Shown here: positions 52,475-60,793 of the stretch, one piece after another | Position numbering within the stretch: position 1 is the stretch's first letter | Layout: the number at the start of each line of letters is the position of its first letter | Origin: Rhabdochlamydiaceae bacterium | GTDB taxonomy: Bacteria; Chlamydiota; Chlamydiia; Chlamydiales; Rhabdochlamydiaceae | Assembly: GCA_019752555.1 (NCBI GenBank) | Contig: JAIELY010000014.1 | Coordinates: 1-64,000 of the forward strand | Direction of reading: 5' to 3' | DNA length: 64,000 nucleotides | Position numbers and translations under genes: made by a program | The notes under the pieces: model-generated | Databases searched by the model: none | What the model was told of the DNA's origin: nothing | The model's input: the letters and a program-made list of their open reading frames with translations, nothing else

Positions 52475-52777
52475 ATGAAATTAATCTTGAGTGCCTTATT
52501 TTTTACATGCGCATTGCTTCACGCAGATCAAGCTGAATCGATAAGTGAAAAGACATATATCAGTCCAAATCATGTTTTGTTTGTGGATGGTCATATTTTG
52601 GTCAATTTGAATAATTATTGGCTGCAGACTACAGCAGTGCATGTTGATGACCACGGATTCTATATTCATTCATTCCAGTTCGTTGAGGAGGCTCAATTAT
52701 CTTGGAAATGCATATGTGGTAAGAAAAACGAAGGTTATGTGTATTATTGCAAAAAATGTGGAAGGCCAAGATCATAA
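52475..52777 (+). CDS. Small secreted protein with C-terminal zinc-ribbon-like cysteines
   Basis: 100 residues. Signal peptide (MKLILSALFFTCALLHADQA), then a short beta-rich region (HVLFVDGHILVNLNNYWLQT), then four cysteines as CICGKK...YYCKKCG (CxC-x-CxxC) near the end, which could bind zinc. The start is the ATG 52475 with AGGAG eight bases upstream. The next gene starts one base after its stop, so they are coupled. Confidence 0.7.
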   Translation: MKLILSALFFTCALLHADQAESISEKTYISPNHVLFVDGHILVNLNNYWLQTTAVHVDDHGFYIHSFQFVEEAQLSWKCICGKKNEGYVYYCKKCGRPRS

Positions 52778-52778
52778 A

Positions 52779-53792
52779 ATGACGAATGATATGCAAAACT
52801 CCTTGGGCTCTTTGAATGGCATTTTGTCAATTTTACGAGTTAAAGGAGTCTTCCAATTGTTTTTTAGGCTTGGAATTTGGAAAAAGATCCTCATTCTTAG
52901 TTTTGTACCTCTTTGTGCTGTTTTTGTTTCGGGCCAGAACGATATACCGATTTCTCATTATCAAGGAAAGGACGTGGCGTCAATTTTAGAAATGATGCCT
53001 CGGAAGGATAAAGAAAGGCTCGAGTATTTTTTTCAAACATTAATCGGATGGGATGCTTTTGGCTATGTCCTCTTCGGAGATAAGCCGATGTCGTTTAGCA
53101 GTAGTGAAAAACAAATTAATCCCTTTAACAGCTTTGATTCATTTTGCTTTGCCATTTCTCCTCGTCGTATCCAGACGGTAAACGGTTTTGAAACATGGAA
53201 GAAATATGAATCTTTGTTTTCTATGCCTCGCTTTGTTTTCTTATATGATGAGAGTCCATCTAATGAAACTTTTCTTTTTATTAACAAAAAGAAGTTCATC
53301 TCAACGGTTGATCGGCATGCTTTGCTTTTTCAGCATGTATTAAGACGAGAGGTTACGGGTGAAGAGCTCCTTCAAGAAGCGACTTCTAAACCTTTGCTTT
53401 CTGAAGTTCTAGCTGATCAGGATGAGTTAATTGGGATTCTTTTCGGATTTGGAGAAAAAAATGCTTGTTTGTTCCAGCGCATGATGCAATTAAAATCGGC
53501 AAAGGAACAAGCTGATTTTTGTAAAAAATTTAGCTTTGGTTATCCTTGGGAAAAAGAGGATGAAGAGCTAGATAAAGGGTACGAGTCTGTCGGTTGGATT
53601 AGCGCAAATATTACCGGCGCACATTTGAAAAATCTTGATTTGATCAACCTACCTGGTTTTTGCGCTATTCTTAACGATCCCGAAACAGCTGCTCTAAAAG
53701 AACATTATCTTGAGACAAGAGAAAAAATCATCGAATACTACAAAGATAAGGATTTTTTAGAAGCGACCTTGCAAGCGTTAACAGCAGAATAG
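52779..53792 (+). CDS. Unknown membrane-anchored or secreted protein
   Basis: 337 residues. One hydrophobic segment near residues 28-48 (KILILSFVPLCAVFVSG) looks like an uncleaved or late signal. The rest is soluble and acidic with no motif I recognise (YFFQTLIGWDAFGYVLFGDK, NLPGFCAILNDPETAALKEH). ATG 52779 is one base after the upstream stop. Its codons for GIWKKIL are shared with the fragment at 51838. It overlaps the convergent HIT gene by 15 bases. Confidence 0.65.
   Translation: MTNDMQNSLGSLNGILSILRVKGVFQLFFRLGIWKKILILSFVPLCAVFVSGQNDIPISHYQGKDVASILEMMPRKDKERLEYFFQTLIGWDAFGYVLFGDKPMSFSSSEKQINPFNSFDSFCFAISPRRIQTVNGFETWKKYESLFSMPRFVFLYDESPSNETFLFINKKKFISTVDRHALLFQHVLRREVTGEELLQEATSKPLLSEVLADQDELIGILFGFGEKNACLFQRMMQLKSAKEQADFCKKFSFGYPWEKEDEELDKGYESVGWISANITGAHLKNLDLINLPGFCAILNDPETAALKEHYLETREKIIEYYKDKDFLEATLQALTAE
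52870..52891 (+). repeat. 22-base direct repeat, copy 2
   Basis: Inside the gene at 52779, exact copy of 51842-51863. Confidence 0.85.
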
Positions 53793-54194
53793 CTGTTGAA
53801 ATGCTTTCTGTAAGGTAGCTAAACGTGTTGAGCTCTCTTCTTCTGAGTAGTGAGCGCGCAGGGGATGATCCCAGACAGTGCTCGGCCAAGCCGGATCAGA
53901 TTCATAGCGTGCGATTACGTGGACGTGCAGCTGGGGCGTTTTGTTGCCAATGGCTGCGACGTTGAGTTGAGTGGGTTGGAAGAGTTCCCAGAGAATTTTT
54001 TGTGCCAGGTCGATCTCTTCTGTGAGCTGCAGGCGGTCTTCTTTTTCAAGATCCATCATGCGAGAGACGCTTGGGCGGCGGGGCACGAGCATGAGCCACG
54101 GGTAGTGGCGTTCATTTTCGAGAAGAACACGGCAAAGGGGAAGGTCGATCACTTCGATTTTAGTGCTAAAATGGGGATGTAATGTAAATATCAT
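53778..54194 (-). CDS. HIT-family nucleotide hydrolase
   Basis: 138 residues. The HIT motif is PQLHVHVIAR (H-x-H-x form), and NVAAIGN followed by DPAWPSTVWDHP closely fits the HIT subgroup seen in many proteobacteria. It hydrolyses nucleotide conjugates such as diadenosine polyphosphates or AMP-linked compounds. The start at 54194 gives a 29-base overlap with the HAD gene; an earlier ATG at 54218 is possible. Last gene of the kdsA operon. Confidence 0.88.
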   Translation of the reverse strand: MIFTLHPHFSTKIEVIDLPLCRVLLENERHYPWLMLVPRRPSVSRMMDLEKEDRLQLTEEIDLAQKILWELFQPTQLNVAAIGNKTPQLHVHVIARYESDPAWPSTVWDHPLRAHYSEEESSTRLATLQKAFQQLFCC

Positions 54195-55053
54195 CGGGGA
54201 ATTGTTCCAATGTTCCATCGGGTTGATCGGAAGGGGGTAATGTATATAGAGCTTGTTTGCGCTCAGCGAAGATGCCGATTGTTGTGATGAGGGCTGTTTT
54301 CATGCCGTAGGCCTTGCCGCCGCGGATGTCTGTCTCGGGAGTATCTCCGACCATCAGGATCTCGTGGGGCGCCATTGGGATAAAGTTTTGGAATGCCTGA
54401 AAGGCCGTGTTAAAGCTTAGTCGAGAAGGTTTTCCAATAAAAAAGACGGTGCCGCCTGCATCTGCATATAGGGCTGCAAGGCTGCCTTGTCGGACGACAG
54501 GGCGGGGGGGATCTCCTTCGTGCGCGAAGGTGTCGGGATTAACACAGACCATGGGAAGACCAGAGCTGACAAGTTCTACAACATCCGTTTTAAAGAGCGA
54601 GGGATCTGTTTGATCTTCTCCCCTTAGGTGGGGAATTGCAACATGGATGAAGTCGGCTGTTTTAAGAGAGTCTGCCTCTGTGAAAGCGGTTCCTTCAAAA
54701 AGGGCTGTCGGAGAAGAAAATTTGGGATGAGGTGTTCCAAGCACCCAGTATTTCATATGTTGCAAGGGAAAGGGGAGCGCTTGGGAGAGAAAGAGTTCTT
54801 TTGCGATGTCTCCAGAGGTAATGACAAAGTGATAATGTGTTCCTTGGATTAAGCCATGTTTTTCAAATTTGAGCCTCTCTTTTTCTCCGCTTTGCGAGGA
54901 ATTGGAAAGGATCCCGACAATTTTTCCACTTTCAACAAGGTGTGCCATTGTCTCGTGTGAACCTGGGATGACTCCAGTGCCGCCGCCCCAGAAGACCCCG
55001 TAGGCATCTAATAAAATGCCCAAAAAGGGCGCTGCCATTTTCAAAATACTCAT
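54166..55053 (-). CDS. HAD-superfamily hydrolase, class IIA-like
   Basis: 295 residues. HAD motif I is LLDAYGVFW (Asp nucleophile near residue 16), motif II GILSNSSQS, motif III near GKPS, and motif IV MVGDTPETDIRGGKAYGM. The long insert between motifs is a class II cap, as in NagD-like phosphatases. The substrate is not known; sugar phosphates would suit the LPS gene context. It begins one base after the lptB stop. Confidence 0.87.
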   Translation of the reverse strand: MSILKMAAPFLGILLDAYGVFWGGGTGVIPGSHETMAHLVESGKIVGILSNSSQSGEKERLKFEKHGLIQGTHYHFVITSGDIAKELFLSQALPFPLQHMKYWVLGTPHPKFSSPTALFEGTAFTEADSLKTADFIHVAIPHLRGEDQTDPSLFKTDVVELVSSGLPMVCVNPDTFAHEGDPPRPVVRQGSLAALYADAGGTVFFIGKPSRLSFNTAFQAFQNFIPMAPHEILMVGDTPETDIRGGKAYGMKTALITTIGIFAERKQALYTLPPSDQPDGTLEQFPDDIYITSPF

Positions 55054-55054
55054 A

Positions 55055-55873
55055 TCAGAGCCTAAAATCCTCTCCGAAATACACTGTGCGCGCTTCCTTG
55101 CTTTGCAAGAGCTCGTCGACAGTACCGGACATTAGTACTTTTCCATCGCGGATCAAGTAGTTGCGATCGACAATCGAGAAAATTTCACGGGCATTATGAT
55201 CGGTAATGAGGACGCTGATGCCTTTAGCCTTCAGGTGGCGGATCATGGTTTTAACGTCGTTGACGGCAAGGGGATCGATGTTTGCAAAAGGCTCGTCAAG
55301 CAGCAGCAGGGAGGGTTCTGTGATGAGTGCGCGGGTAATCTCAAGGCGGCGGCGCTCACCCCCTGAAAGGCTGCTGGCTCGCTTTTTGGCAAGACGCTCG
55401 AGATGCAGCTCATGGAGGAGCTCGTCAAGTCGTTTTTTTCGCTCTTCTTTTGTGATCTCAAGTGTTTCGAGAATGCAGAGAATGTTTTCTTCAACGGTTA
55501 AATGGCGGAAGATCGAAGGCTCCTGAGCGAGATAGCCCATTCCCATTTTCGCGCGTTCGTGGATAGGAAGGTGTGTGACCTCCTGTCCTTTGAAGCTGAC
55601 TTTTCCCGAGTCGGGCTTAATTAACCCGATGGTCATGTAGAATGCTGTGGTTTTACCCGCGCCATTGGGCCCGAGAAGACCTACGACCTCTCCTTTGCCA
55701 ACACTTAAAGACAACCCATTGACAACAGAAACGCCGCCATAAACTTTTACCAAATTTTCTGCCTTTAGAAGAGGCGCTGAGGTAACAAGTTTGCGTAAAG
55801 TAGACGTCGCAGCGCGTTTTGCTGTCTCGGGAGCAGAGAGTTTTTCTAAACTGACTTTTAAAGGTTTATTCAT
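55055..55873 (-). CDS. lptB: LPS transport ATPase LptB
   Basis: ABC ATPase that powers LPS extraction from the inner membrane. 272 residues, with an N-terminal extension of about 30 compared with the usual 240. Walker A GLLGPNGAGKTTAFYM, signature SLSGGERRRLEITRAL, Walker B LLLLDEPFANIDP, H-loop LITDHN. It overlaps the upstream gene by 8 bases. Chlamydial homologue is the YhbG of CT653. Confidence 0.95.
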   Translation of the reverse strand: MNKPLKVSLEKLSAPETAKRAATSTLRKLVTSAPLLKAENLVKVYGGVSVVNGLSLSVGKGEVVGLLGPNGAGKTTAFYMTIGLIKPDSGKVSFKGQEVTHLPIHERAKMGMGYLAQEPSIFRHLTVEENILCILETLEITKEERKKRLDELLHELHLERLAKKRASSLSGGERRRLEITRALITEPSLLLLDEPFANIDPLAVNDVKTMIRHLKAKGISVLITDHNAREIFSIVDRNYLIRDGKVLMSGTVDELLQSKEARTVYFGEDFRL

Positions 55874-57377
55874 GGATCACCTTCAAGGCGGGAAAGAGAT
55901 GTTGAAGTTGTGCATTTTCTTCTGCATTTAAGGCGAACTGCACACTGCCAACTCCTTTTACCGTCTGCTGTTTTGTTTCTGGATCTTGTGTAATGTGCAC
56001 TTCTCGAGCGCTGATTTTCATCCCTTGCGCCTCATCGATAAAAAGAACTTTTTTTCCAGGGTTAGCAGAGAGAATTAGGGTGCGTGTGGCAAGAGAGTAA
56101 TTCATTCGATCAGCCACTCCGCAACGGGTGGGAGCATCAGGTGCGGTTGAAAACAGGCGGATATTGCCCTTTAGGGTAAGAGAGATCGGGTGCAATGTCT
56201 CATCTTGACAAGAGTATTCGAGAGCGGCTTGATCCGCGTAAAAGGAGATCTCCTCTTCTTCATAGTAGAGTTGCTCAGATGTTTCGACTTTTCCATTAAT
56301 CTCAGGACTTTCTAGCGTGGCAAGAAGTTTATCGCGGTCTAAATGGATCCTGCCTTGACTGCGTAATTTATGTGTGCCGCCGTGCTCAAGATCCGTATAG
56401 GTAAGTGAAGTGGGGCCGTGAGATTGGATCGATTGCAACTGACGTTTGCCATTTTGCATTTTGTGATTAAGCTCGATCATCTCTTGAGCTGTGACTGTGC
56501 CAAAGGAGCTGTCTTGGATTTCGACATTTCCCCTTAGAGTGAGAAGGTGTTTGACATTGTCCCAAAGCAGATGTTCGCAGCGGAAGCGCAGATCCCCTTG
56601 TGCTGCATTGGGTATCAAGGAAGAAGAGAGTGTTCCGTGCGGGTGGAGCATTGACAGCTTTGAGTGGGGGATGTCGAGATCAATCGAATCTGCATCGATG
56701 AGATCGTTGCCATGAGTTAGCCTGCATTGGGACTGATTGTCTTTCGGAAAAGCGGATAAGATTCCTTGAAATTCTTTAGAGGCCGTTTTGTTATCTGAAG
56801 GCAATTGTCTGCGGTAAAGAGCATGGTCTGCATTTAAGATAAATGCATCGTCGTAAGTGATTTCTACATCGTTTTTCGCAAGGATCGTATCGATTTCATA
56901 ATCCGCTTTTTTGCTGTCGTGCTCTTGTTTTAAAAAGGTCAGTTCAAGCGTCTGGCTCAGCATATTCATTGGGGAAGATTCATTCGAACGTTTGCGCTTC
57001 AAAGTGTCGGAGTATAAAACGCGTTCATTTTCTTTTGCGTGAAGTAATCCCTTCAATGCTGAAAAATCGAGGTCTGCGTGATCGCAACGCACCTCAGCAC
57101 TGCTCTTTAAGCTCAGGAGCACTTGCTTGCTTAATTGAATGATGGAAAAGGGAAAATCTTTTGCTGTCTCTTCTTGTCTTTGCAAGCTTGCTTCTTCGGC
57201 GGTCATCTTTCCAAGACCATGATCTAAGATCACATGGCCAGTTAAGACAAGGGCAGTTCCATCGTAAGAGGCATTGGTCGAGGAGACAGATCCTGCTTCA
57301 GGACTAGAGAGTGTAGCGCAAAGGGGGGCAACGCTCAAAGAAAGGAATCCACAGAGGATTGAGGCAATTGTTTTCAT
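55866..57377 (-). CDS. Large LptA/OstA-family periplasmic protein
   Basis: 503 residues. Signal peptide (MKTIASILCGFLSLSVAPLC), then repeated beta-jellyroll segments typical of OstA/LptA: YDGTALVLTGHVILDHGLGK, LLHAKENERVLYSD, HLLWDNVKHLLTLRGNVEIQ, DQAALEYSCQDETLHPISLT, KGNIRLF. It is about three times the size of Escherichia coli LptA and so may span more of the bridge by itself. Between lptB and an lptC-like gene, it overlaps both. Confidence 0.8.
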   Translation of the reverse strand: MKTIASILCGFLSLSVAPLCATLSSPEAGSVSSTNASYDGTALVLTGHVILDHGLGKMTAEEASLQRQEETAKDFPFSIIQLSKQVLLSLKSSAEVRCDHADLDFSALKGLLHAKENERVLYSDTLKRKRSNESSPMNMLSQTLELTFLKQEHDSKKADYEIDTILAKNDVEITYDDAFILNADHALYRRQLPSDNKTASKEFQGILSAFPKDNQSQCRLTHGNDLIDADSIDLDIPHSKLSMLHPHGTLSSSLIPNAAQGDLRFRCEHLLWDNVKHLLTLRGNVEIQDSSFGTVTAQEMIELNHKMQNGKRQLQSIQSHGPTSLTYTDLEHGGTHKLRSQGRIHLDRDKLLATLESPEINGKVETSEQLYYEEEEISFYADQAALEYSCQDETLHPISLTLKGNIRLFSTAPDAPTRCGVADRMNYSLATRTLILSANPGKKVLFIDEAQGMKISAREVHITQDPETKQQTVKGVGSVQFALNAEENAQLQHLFPALKVIHE

Positions 57378-57991
57378 TTATTTTCCTGAGTTTGGTTGCT
57401 AAGTAGCGCTTTAAAATGCTGGGCTTGAAATTGGGGTGTTTTTCCCGAAACGGAAAATGAAACGTCTTGAGCAACTCCGCGCATAAAGGGGATTTCTCGA
57501 TTTAAATCACTCGGCAACGCATGCCCTGAAAGGCGAAACAAGGACAGGCCAACCGATTGGGCCAAAAATTGTTGGGAGGCGTAGCGATAAATCCCTTCTT
57601 CTGCCTCTAAAAAGCGCATTTGCTGCATCAATTTGGTTCCGGGCGCTGTTGTGTAGAGTTTATCTTGCATCCAGCACTTAATTTTTTCGAGTTTCTCGAT
57701 AAGGTCTGTTTTATGGCCGTTGGGCTTTAGCGTCAAATGGGAGGATTCGCTCTCAATTCTATAGTGGAGCCGGGTTTGGTCTTCTTGTGAAAAATAGATC
57801 TCTTTGACAACTCCTTTGCGGTTTTGATGGGTAGTTGTTGCCAGGCTTTTTTTTGAAGCAGCCTCTTCCTGCTGCTTGATGAGACGGCAGGCTTGATAAT
57901 CGCTCTCATGAGCTCTTCCAAAAACGACTGCCCAAATAAGAAGCATCAGCAGCAAGCTGCCTAAGCTCCAGTGTGTGATTCTACGGTACAT
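57374..57991 (-). CDS. LptC-like bitopic membrane protein
   Basis: 205 residues. An N-terminal membrane helix (WSLGSLLLMLLIWAVVFG) is followed by a periplasmic beta-rich domain (VVKEIYFSQEDQTRLHYRIE, LTLKPNGHKT). LptC is bitopic with this layout and precedes lptA in operons, so the assignment is from order and topology. It overlaps kdsA by 31 bases and lptA by 4. Confidence 0.65.
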   Translation of the reverse strand: MYRRITHWSLGSLLLMLLIWAVVFGRAHESDYQACRLIKQQEEAASKKSLATTTHQNRKGVVKEIYFSQEDQTRLHYRIESESSHLTLKPNGHKTDLIEKLEKIKCWMQDKLYTTAPGTKLMQQMRFLEAEEGIYRYASQQFLAQSVGLSLFRLSGHALPSDLNREIPFMRGVAQDVSFSVSGKTPQFQAQHFKALLSNQTQENK

Positions 57992-58815
57992 GTATTTACG
58001 ACCTGGTAAATTTGCAAAACTTCACGCATCAGTTGAGGGAGTTGAGCAAATGGGAACACAGAATCTTTGTCGCTTTTTGCATGAGCGGGATCGGGATGGG
58101 ATTCGATAAATAAGCAGTTGCAGCCCGATGCGATAGCAGCTTTAGCAAGCGTGGGAATAAATTCTCTCTGTCCACCTGATGAGGACCCGTGTCCTCCGGG
58201 AAGCTGTACAGAATGAGAGGCATCAAAACAGACGGGGAATCCAAACTTTTGCATGATTGGAATTGCACGCATGTCGCTGACGAGATTATTATAGCCGAAT
58301 GAAGTGCCCCGATCGGTTAAAATGATTTTTTCATTTCCAGTGGATAACACCTTATCAACAGCGTTTTCCATGTCCCAAGGGGCCATGAATTGCCCTTTTT
58401 TGATGTTAATGACAGCGCCTGTTCGTCCTGCAGCTAAAAGCAAATCGGTCTGCCGGCATAAAAATGCGGGGATCTGCAAGATATCACACACTTCACCTGC
58501 CAAAATGGCCTCTTCAGGAGAGTGGACATCTGTGAGTACAGGGATGTTAAATTCCTCTCGGACCTGTTGCAAAATCTTGAGCCCGAGTCGAATTCCGGGG
58601 CCGCGGAAAGAGGCATTCGCAGAGCGATTGGCTTTGTCGTAGCTCGATTTGTAGATGAAATTGATGCCGGGAAGATCACGGAAGATCTCGCACAGAGATT
58701 GCGCGCACTGCAACGCATGCAGCTCGCTTTCAATTACACACGGGCCTGACATTACCGCTAACGATTCATTGCTACCGATAAAAAAATCTTTTACTTTTAC
58801 TTTCTTCATAGCCAT
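57961..58815 (-). CDS. kdsA: 3-deoxy-8-phosphooctulonate synthase (KDO-8-P synthase)
   Basis: Condenses arabinose 5-phosphate and PEP to KDO-8-P, for the inner LPS core. 284 residues. Motifs: MSGPCVIESE, FIYKSSYDKANRSA (KANRS PEP site), LTDVHSPEEA, LCRQTDLLLA (the cysteine variant of metal site), TDRGTSFGYNNLVSDMR, and FDASHSVQLPGG. A Cys in FLCRQTD points to the metal-dependent type. The start is ambiguous among ATG 58815, ATG 58809 and a TTG at 58845. First gene of the lpt operon. Confidence 0.96.
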   Translation of the reverse strand: MAMKKVKVKDFFIGSNESLAVMSGPCVIESELHALQCAQSLCEIFRDLPGINFIYKSSYDKANRSANASFRGPGIRLGLKILQQVREEFNIPVLTDVHSPEEAILAGEVCDILQIPAFLCRQTDLLLAAGRTGAVINIKKGQFMAPWDMENAVDKVLSTGNEKIILTDRGTSFGYNNLVSDMRAIPIMQKFGFPVCFDASHSVQLPGGHGSSSGGQREFIPTLAKAAIASGCNCLFIESHPDPAHAKSDKDSVFPFAQLPQLMREVLQIYQVVNTCTVESHTGA

Positions 58816-59018
58816 ATGATGAGCTTTTAAGGCTGTTTTATTCAATGGGAAAAATCATTGATCCTTTCGTATCAAAGCTAGAGAATGATTCGATCTGGAT
58901 TGAAATGATCTCTTGAATTCTTTGCTTTGAAGTAATGCACCTAAAATGGTACGATTTTGGGACATAGTTTAGGACTATTTAAGATGACACCCTATCGTCC
59001 CATCCTCGAGGAGGAGGA

Positions 59019-59297
59019 ATGACTAATAAGCATAGAGGATCTAGTTTTGATGATTTTCTCAAAGAGGATGGAATTTTTGAAGAATGCAATACAGAAGCTG
59101 TTAAAAGGGTTATTGCTTTCCAATTAGAAAAAGAACTCAAAAAACAAAAAATGACTAAGTCTCAGTTTGCTAAGAGAATGAAAACGAGCCGCACAGCTGT
59201 AGATCGACTTTTAGACCCAAAAAAGTCCTGCAGTTTAAAATCTCTTGTTATTGCGACATCTGCTTTGGGAAAAAGCTTAGAGATACGTGTTGTCTAA
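59019..59297 (+). CDS. XRE-type HTH protein, orphan antitoxin-like
   Basis: 92 residues. The HTH is MTKSQFAKRMKTSRTAVDRL followed by LDPKKSC, and the N-terminus has SFDDFLKEDGIFEE. This is the HigA-like antitoxin type commonly paired with an upstream RelE/HigB toxin. Here no toxin gene is present: only a 12-codon frame (MTPYRPILEEEE) ends overlapping its ATG. It probably binds its own promoter. GGAGGAGG is a strong ribosome site. Confidence 0.82.
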   Translation: MTNKHRGSSFDDFLKEDGIFEECNTEAVKRVIAFQLEKELKKQKMTKSQFAKRMKTSRTAVDRLLDPKKSCSLKSLVIATSALGKSLEIRVV

Positions 59298-59303
59298 TTT
59301 TGT

Positions 59304-59987
59304 TTAAAACTTTTTCTGTGAAAATTCGTTGCCAGTATATAACCCAGGCTCCTTGTCAATGAGAAATACAGCGCCTGTTAAGGCGCCTTGAGCAAACGCG
59401 TCTCGGCTTAATGCTTCGTGTTTAATCTCGATCCTCTCGTTGCCCCATTCAAAAAAAATGCGATGTTCGCCGATGACGTTGGCTTCTCGGATCGAGTGGA
59501 TTGGGATATTGCCTTTATTTTCAAAGTCAGCAGCTTTTGCAATTGCAAGAGCAGTGCCGCTCGGGCTGTCTTTTTTTGTGATGTGATGGGTTTCTATGAT
59601 GTGAATTTGTGCTGCGCCTCCAAGAGATTGGGCCAGCTTTAGAGCTGTTTGTTTGCAGAAGTCAATGCCAAAGCTGAAGTTTGAGGAAAATAAGATCGGG
59701 ATCGATTTTGCTGCCTTTTGGATTTCTTCAAGCATGTGTGTGTCATGGCCTGTTGTCCCAAGAACAAGCGGCTTTTTTAATGCAACGGCCGCAGAGAGAT
59801 ATTCAAGGGTGGCTGAAGCATGGCTGAAGTCGATTGCGACAGCACAGGGCAAAAGGGCTTGAGAGGGGCAATCTCCTCTTGCGCAGGTTCCTGCAATTTT
59901 GAATTTGGGATCTAAAGTGCATAATTCAATGAGCCGTTTTCCCATTTTTCCGTTAGCGCCTAAAATGGCAATAGGAATTGGAGTCAT
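59304..59987 (-). CDS. dapB: 4-hydroxy-tetrahydrodipicolinate reductase
   Basis: NAD(P)H-dependent reductase of the lysine/meso-diaminopimelate pathway. 227 residues, a little short of the 240-270 norm. Nucleotide-binding GANGKMGKRL at the N-terminus, TTGHD, then the catalytic ETHHITKKDSPSGTAL and HEALSRDAFAQGAL. DAP is needed for chlamydial peptidoglycan. The stop lies six bases from that of the antitoxin-like gene, convergent. Confidence 0.96.
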   Translation of the reverse strand: MTPIPIAILGANGKMGKRLIELCTLDPKFKIAGTCARGDCPSQALLPCAVAIDFSHASATLEYLSAAVALKKPLVLGTTGHDTHMLEEIQKAAKSIPILFSSNFSFGIDFCKQTALKLAQSLGGAAQIHIIETHHITKKDSPSGTALAIAKAADFENKGNIPIHSIREANVIGEHRIFFEWGNERIEIKHEALSRDAFAQGALTGAVFLIDKEPGLYTGNEFSQKKF

Positions 59988-59991
59988 GGCA

Positions 59992-60510
59992 TTACCCTTT
60001 TTGGTATTGAAGTTTGCGTGCGTTAATTTGTGCTAACAGAGTGTTTAGGAATTTAATTGATTCTAAAAGACTGATGATTGTGGATTTATCCCTTTCAAAA
60101 AGGGGCATAGGTTGATTGGGGAATTTTTCTAGGTTAAGCACTTCTTTCATCAGGTTTGAGCCTTCTTGTTCGCGCTCATCCTCTCTTTTCTCTTGTTCAT
60201 TTTCCTGGTCTTCCGAGCCCTCTTCTTCTTCCTTCCAATAAATGCTGGGAAAGAGGCGGTAGGAGAAGAGTCTTTTGCTTACCATGTGGTACTTCTCGGG
60301 AGCTTCAAAATTGGCCCAGCTGACATTTCTTTTTTGCCATTCGAAGAGCTCTTCCCATTTAGAGGTGACGACGGTCGAATTCCAGAGCACTTCGGGATGG
60401 TGGGAAACTAAAGAAACTTCCCTGGTGTATGTAGGATCGAGCCACTCTTGGTCTTTTGCCCAGCGGACGTGGTCTTTGATGTTGAGATTGTCAATAGTAA
60501 CAGGTTTCAT
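59992..60510 (-). CDS. Unknown acidic protein upstream of dapB
   Basis: 172 residues. The N-terminus contains WAKDQEWLDPTYTREVSLVS and WNSTVVTSKWEELFEWQKRN; a Glu-rich stretch (residues ~98-118) separates this from a helical C-terminus (FLNTLLAQINARKLQYQ). No signal peptide. I do not recognise it. It is likely cotranscribed with dapB (4 bases apart). ATG 60510 is preferred to GTG 60519. Confidence 0.6.
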   Translation of the reverse strand: MKPVTIDNLNIKDHVRWAKDQEWLDPTYTREVSLVSHHPEVLWNSTVVTSKWEELFEWQKRNVSWANFEAPEKYHMVSKRLFSYRLFPSIYWKEEEEGSEDQENEQEKREDEREQEGSNLMKEVLNLEKFPNQPMPLFERDKSTIISLLESIKFLNTLLAQINARKLQYQKG

Positions 60511-60740
60511 TTGGGTCACAGTATTTTAAAGGGGGTGCAGTTCAATTATGCGAATAGATAGATTTGCGGGCAATGAAAATTAAGCTCTCTTTGACGGTCT
60601 GTCGAGGCGCGCGATGTCGTGAAATATTTTAAAAAACAAATTTTATAACATTGTTAAATCTTCGTAAAGGTTTTGTAAAGTTTAATCTGCGTTTCGAAAG
60701 TCTTAAAAGCAAATTGACCGTGGTTTTTTGAAAAAAACTA

Positions 60741-60768
60741 TTGGAAAATAAACGGATGTGCATATACT
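60741..60768 (+). promoter_or_regulatory. Promoter of the short secretin
   Basis: TTGGAA and TATACT with 16-base spacing, 26 bases before the ATG at 60794. Confidence 0.5.
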
Positions 60769-60793
60769 GTTCATGGCGTGCCAAGGATTGACG

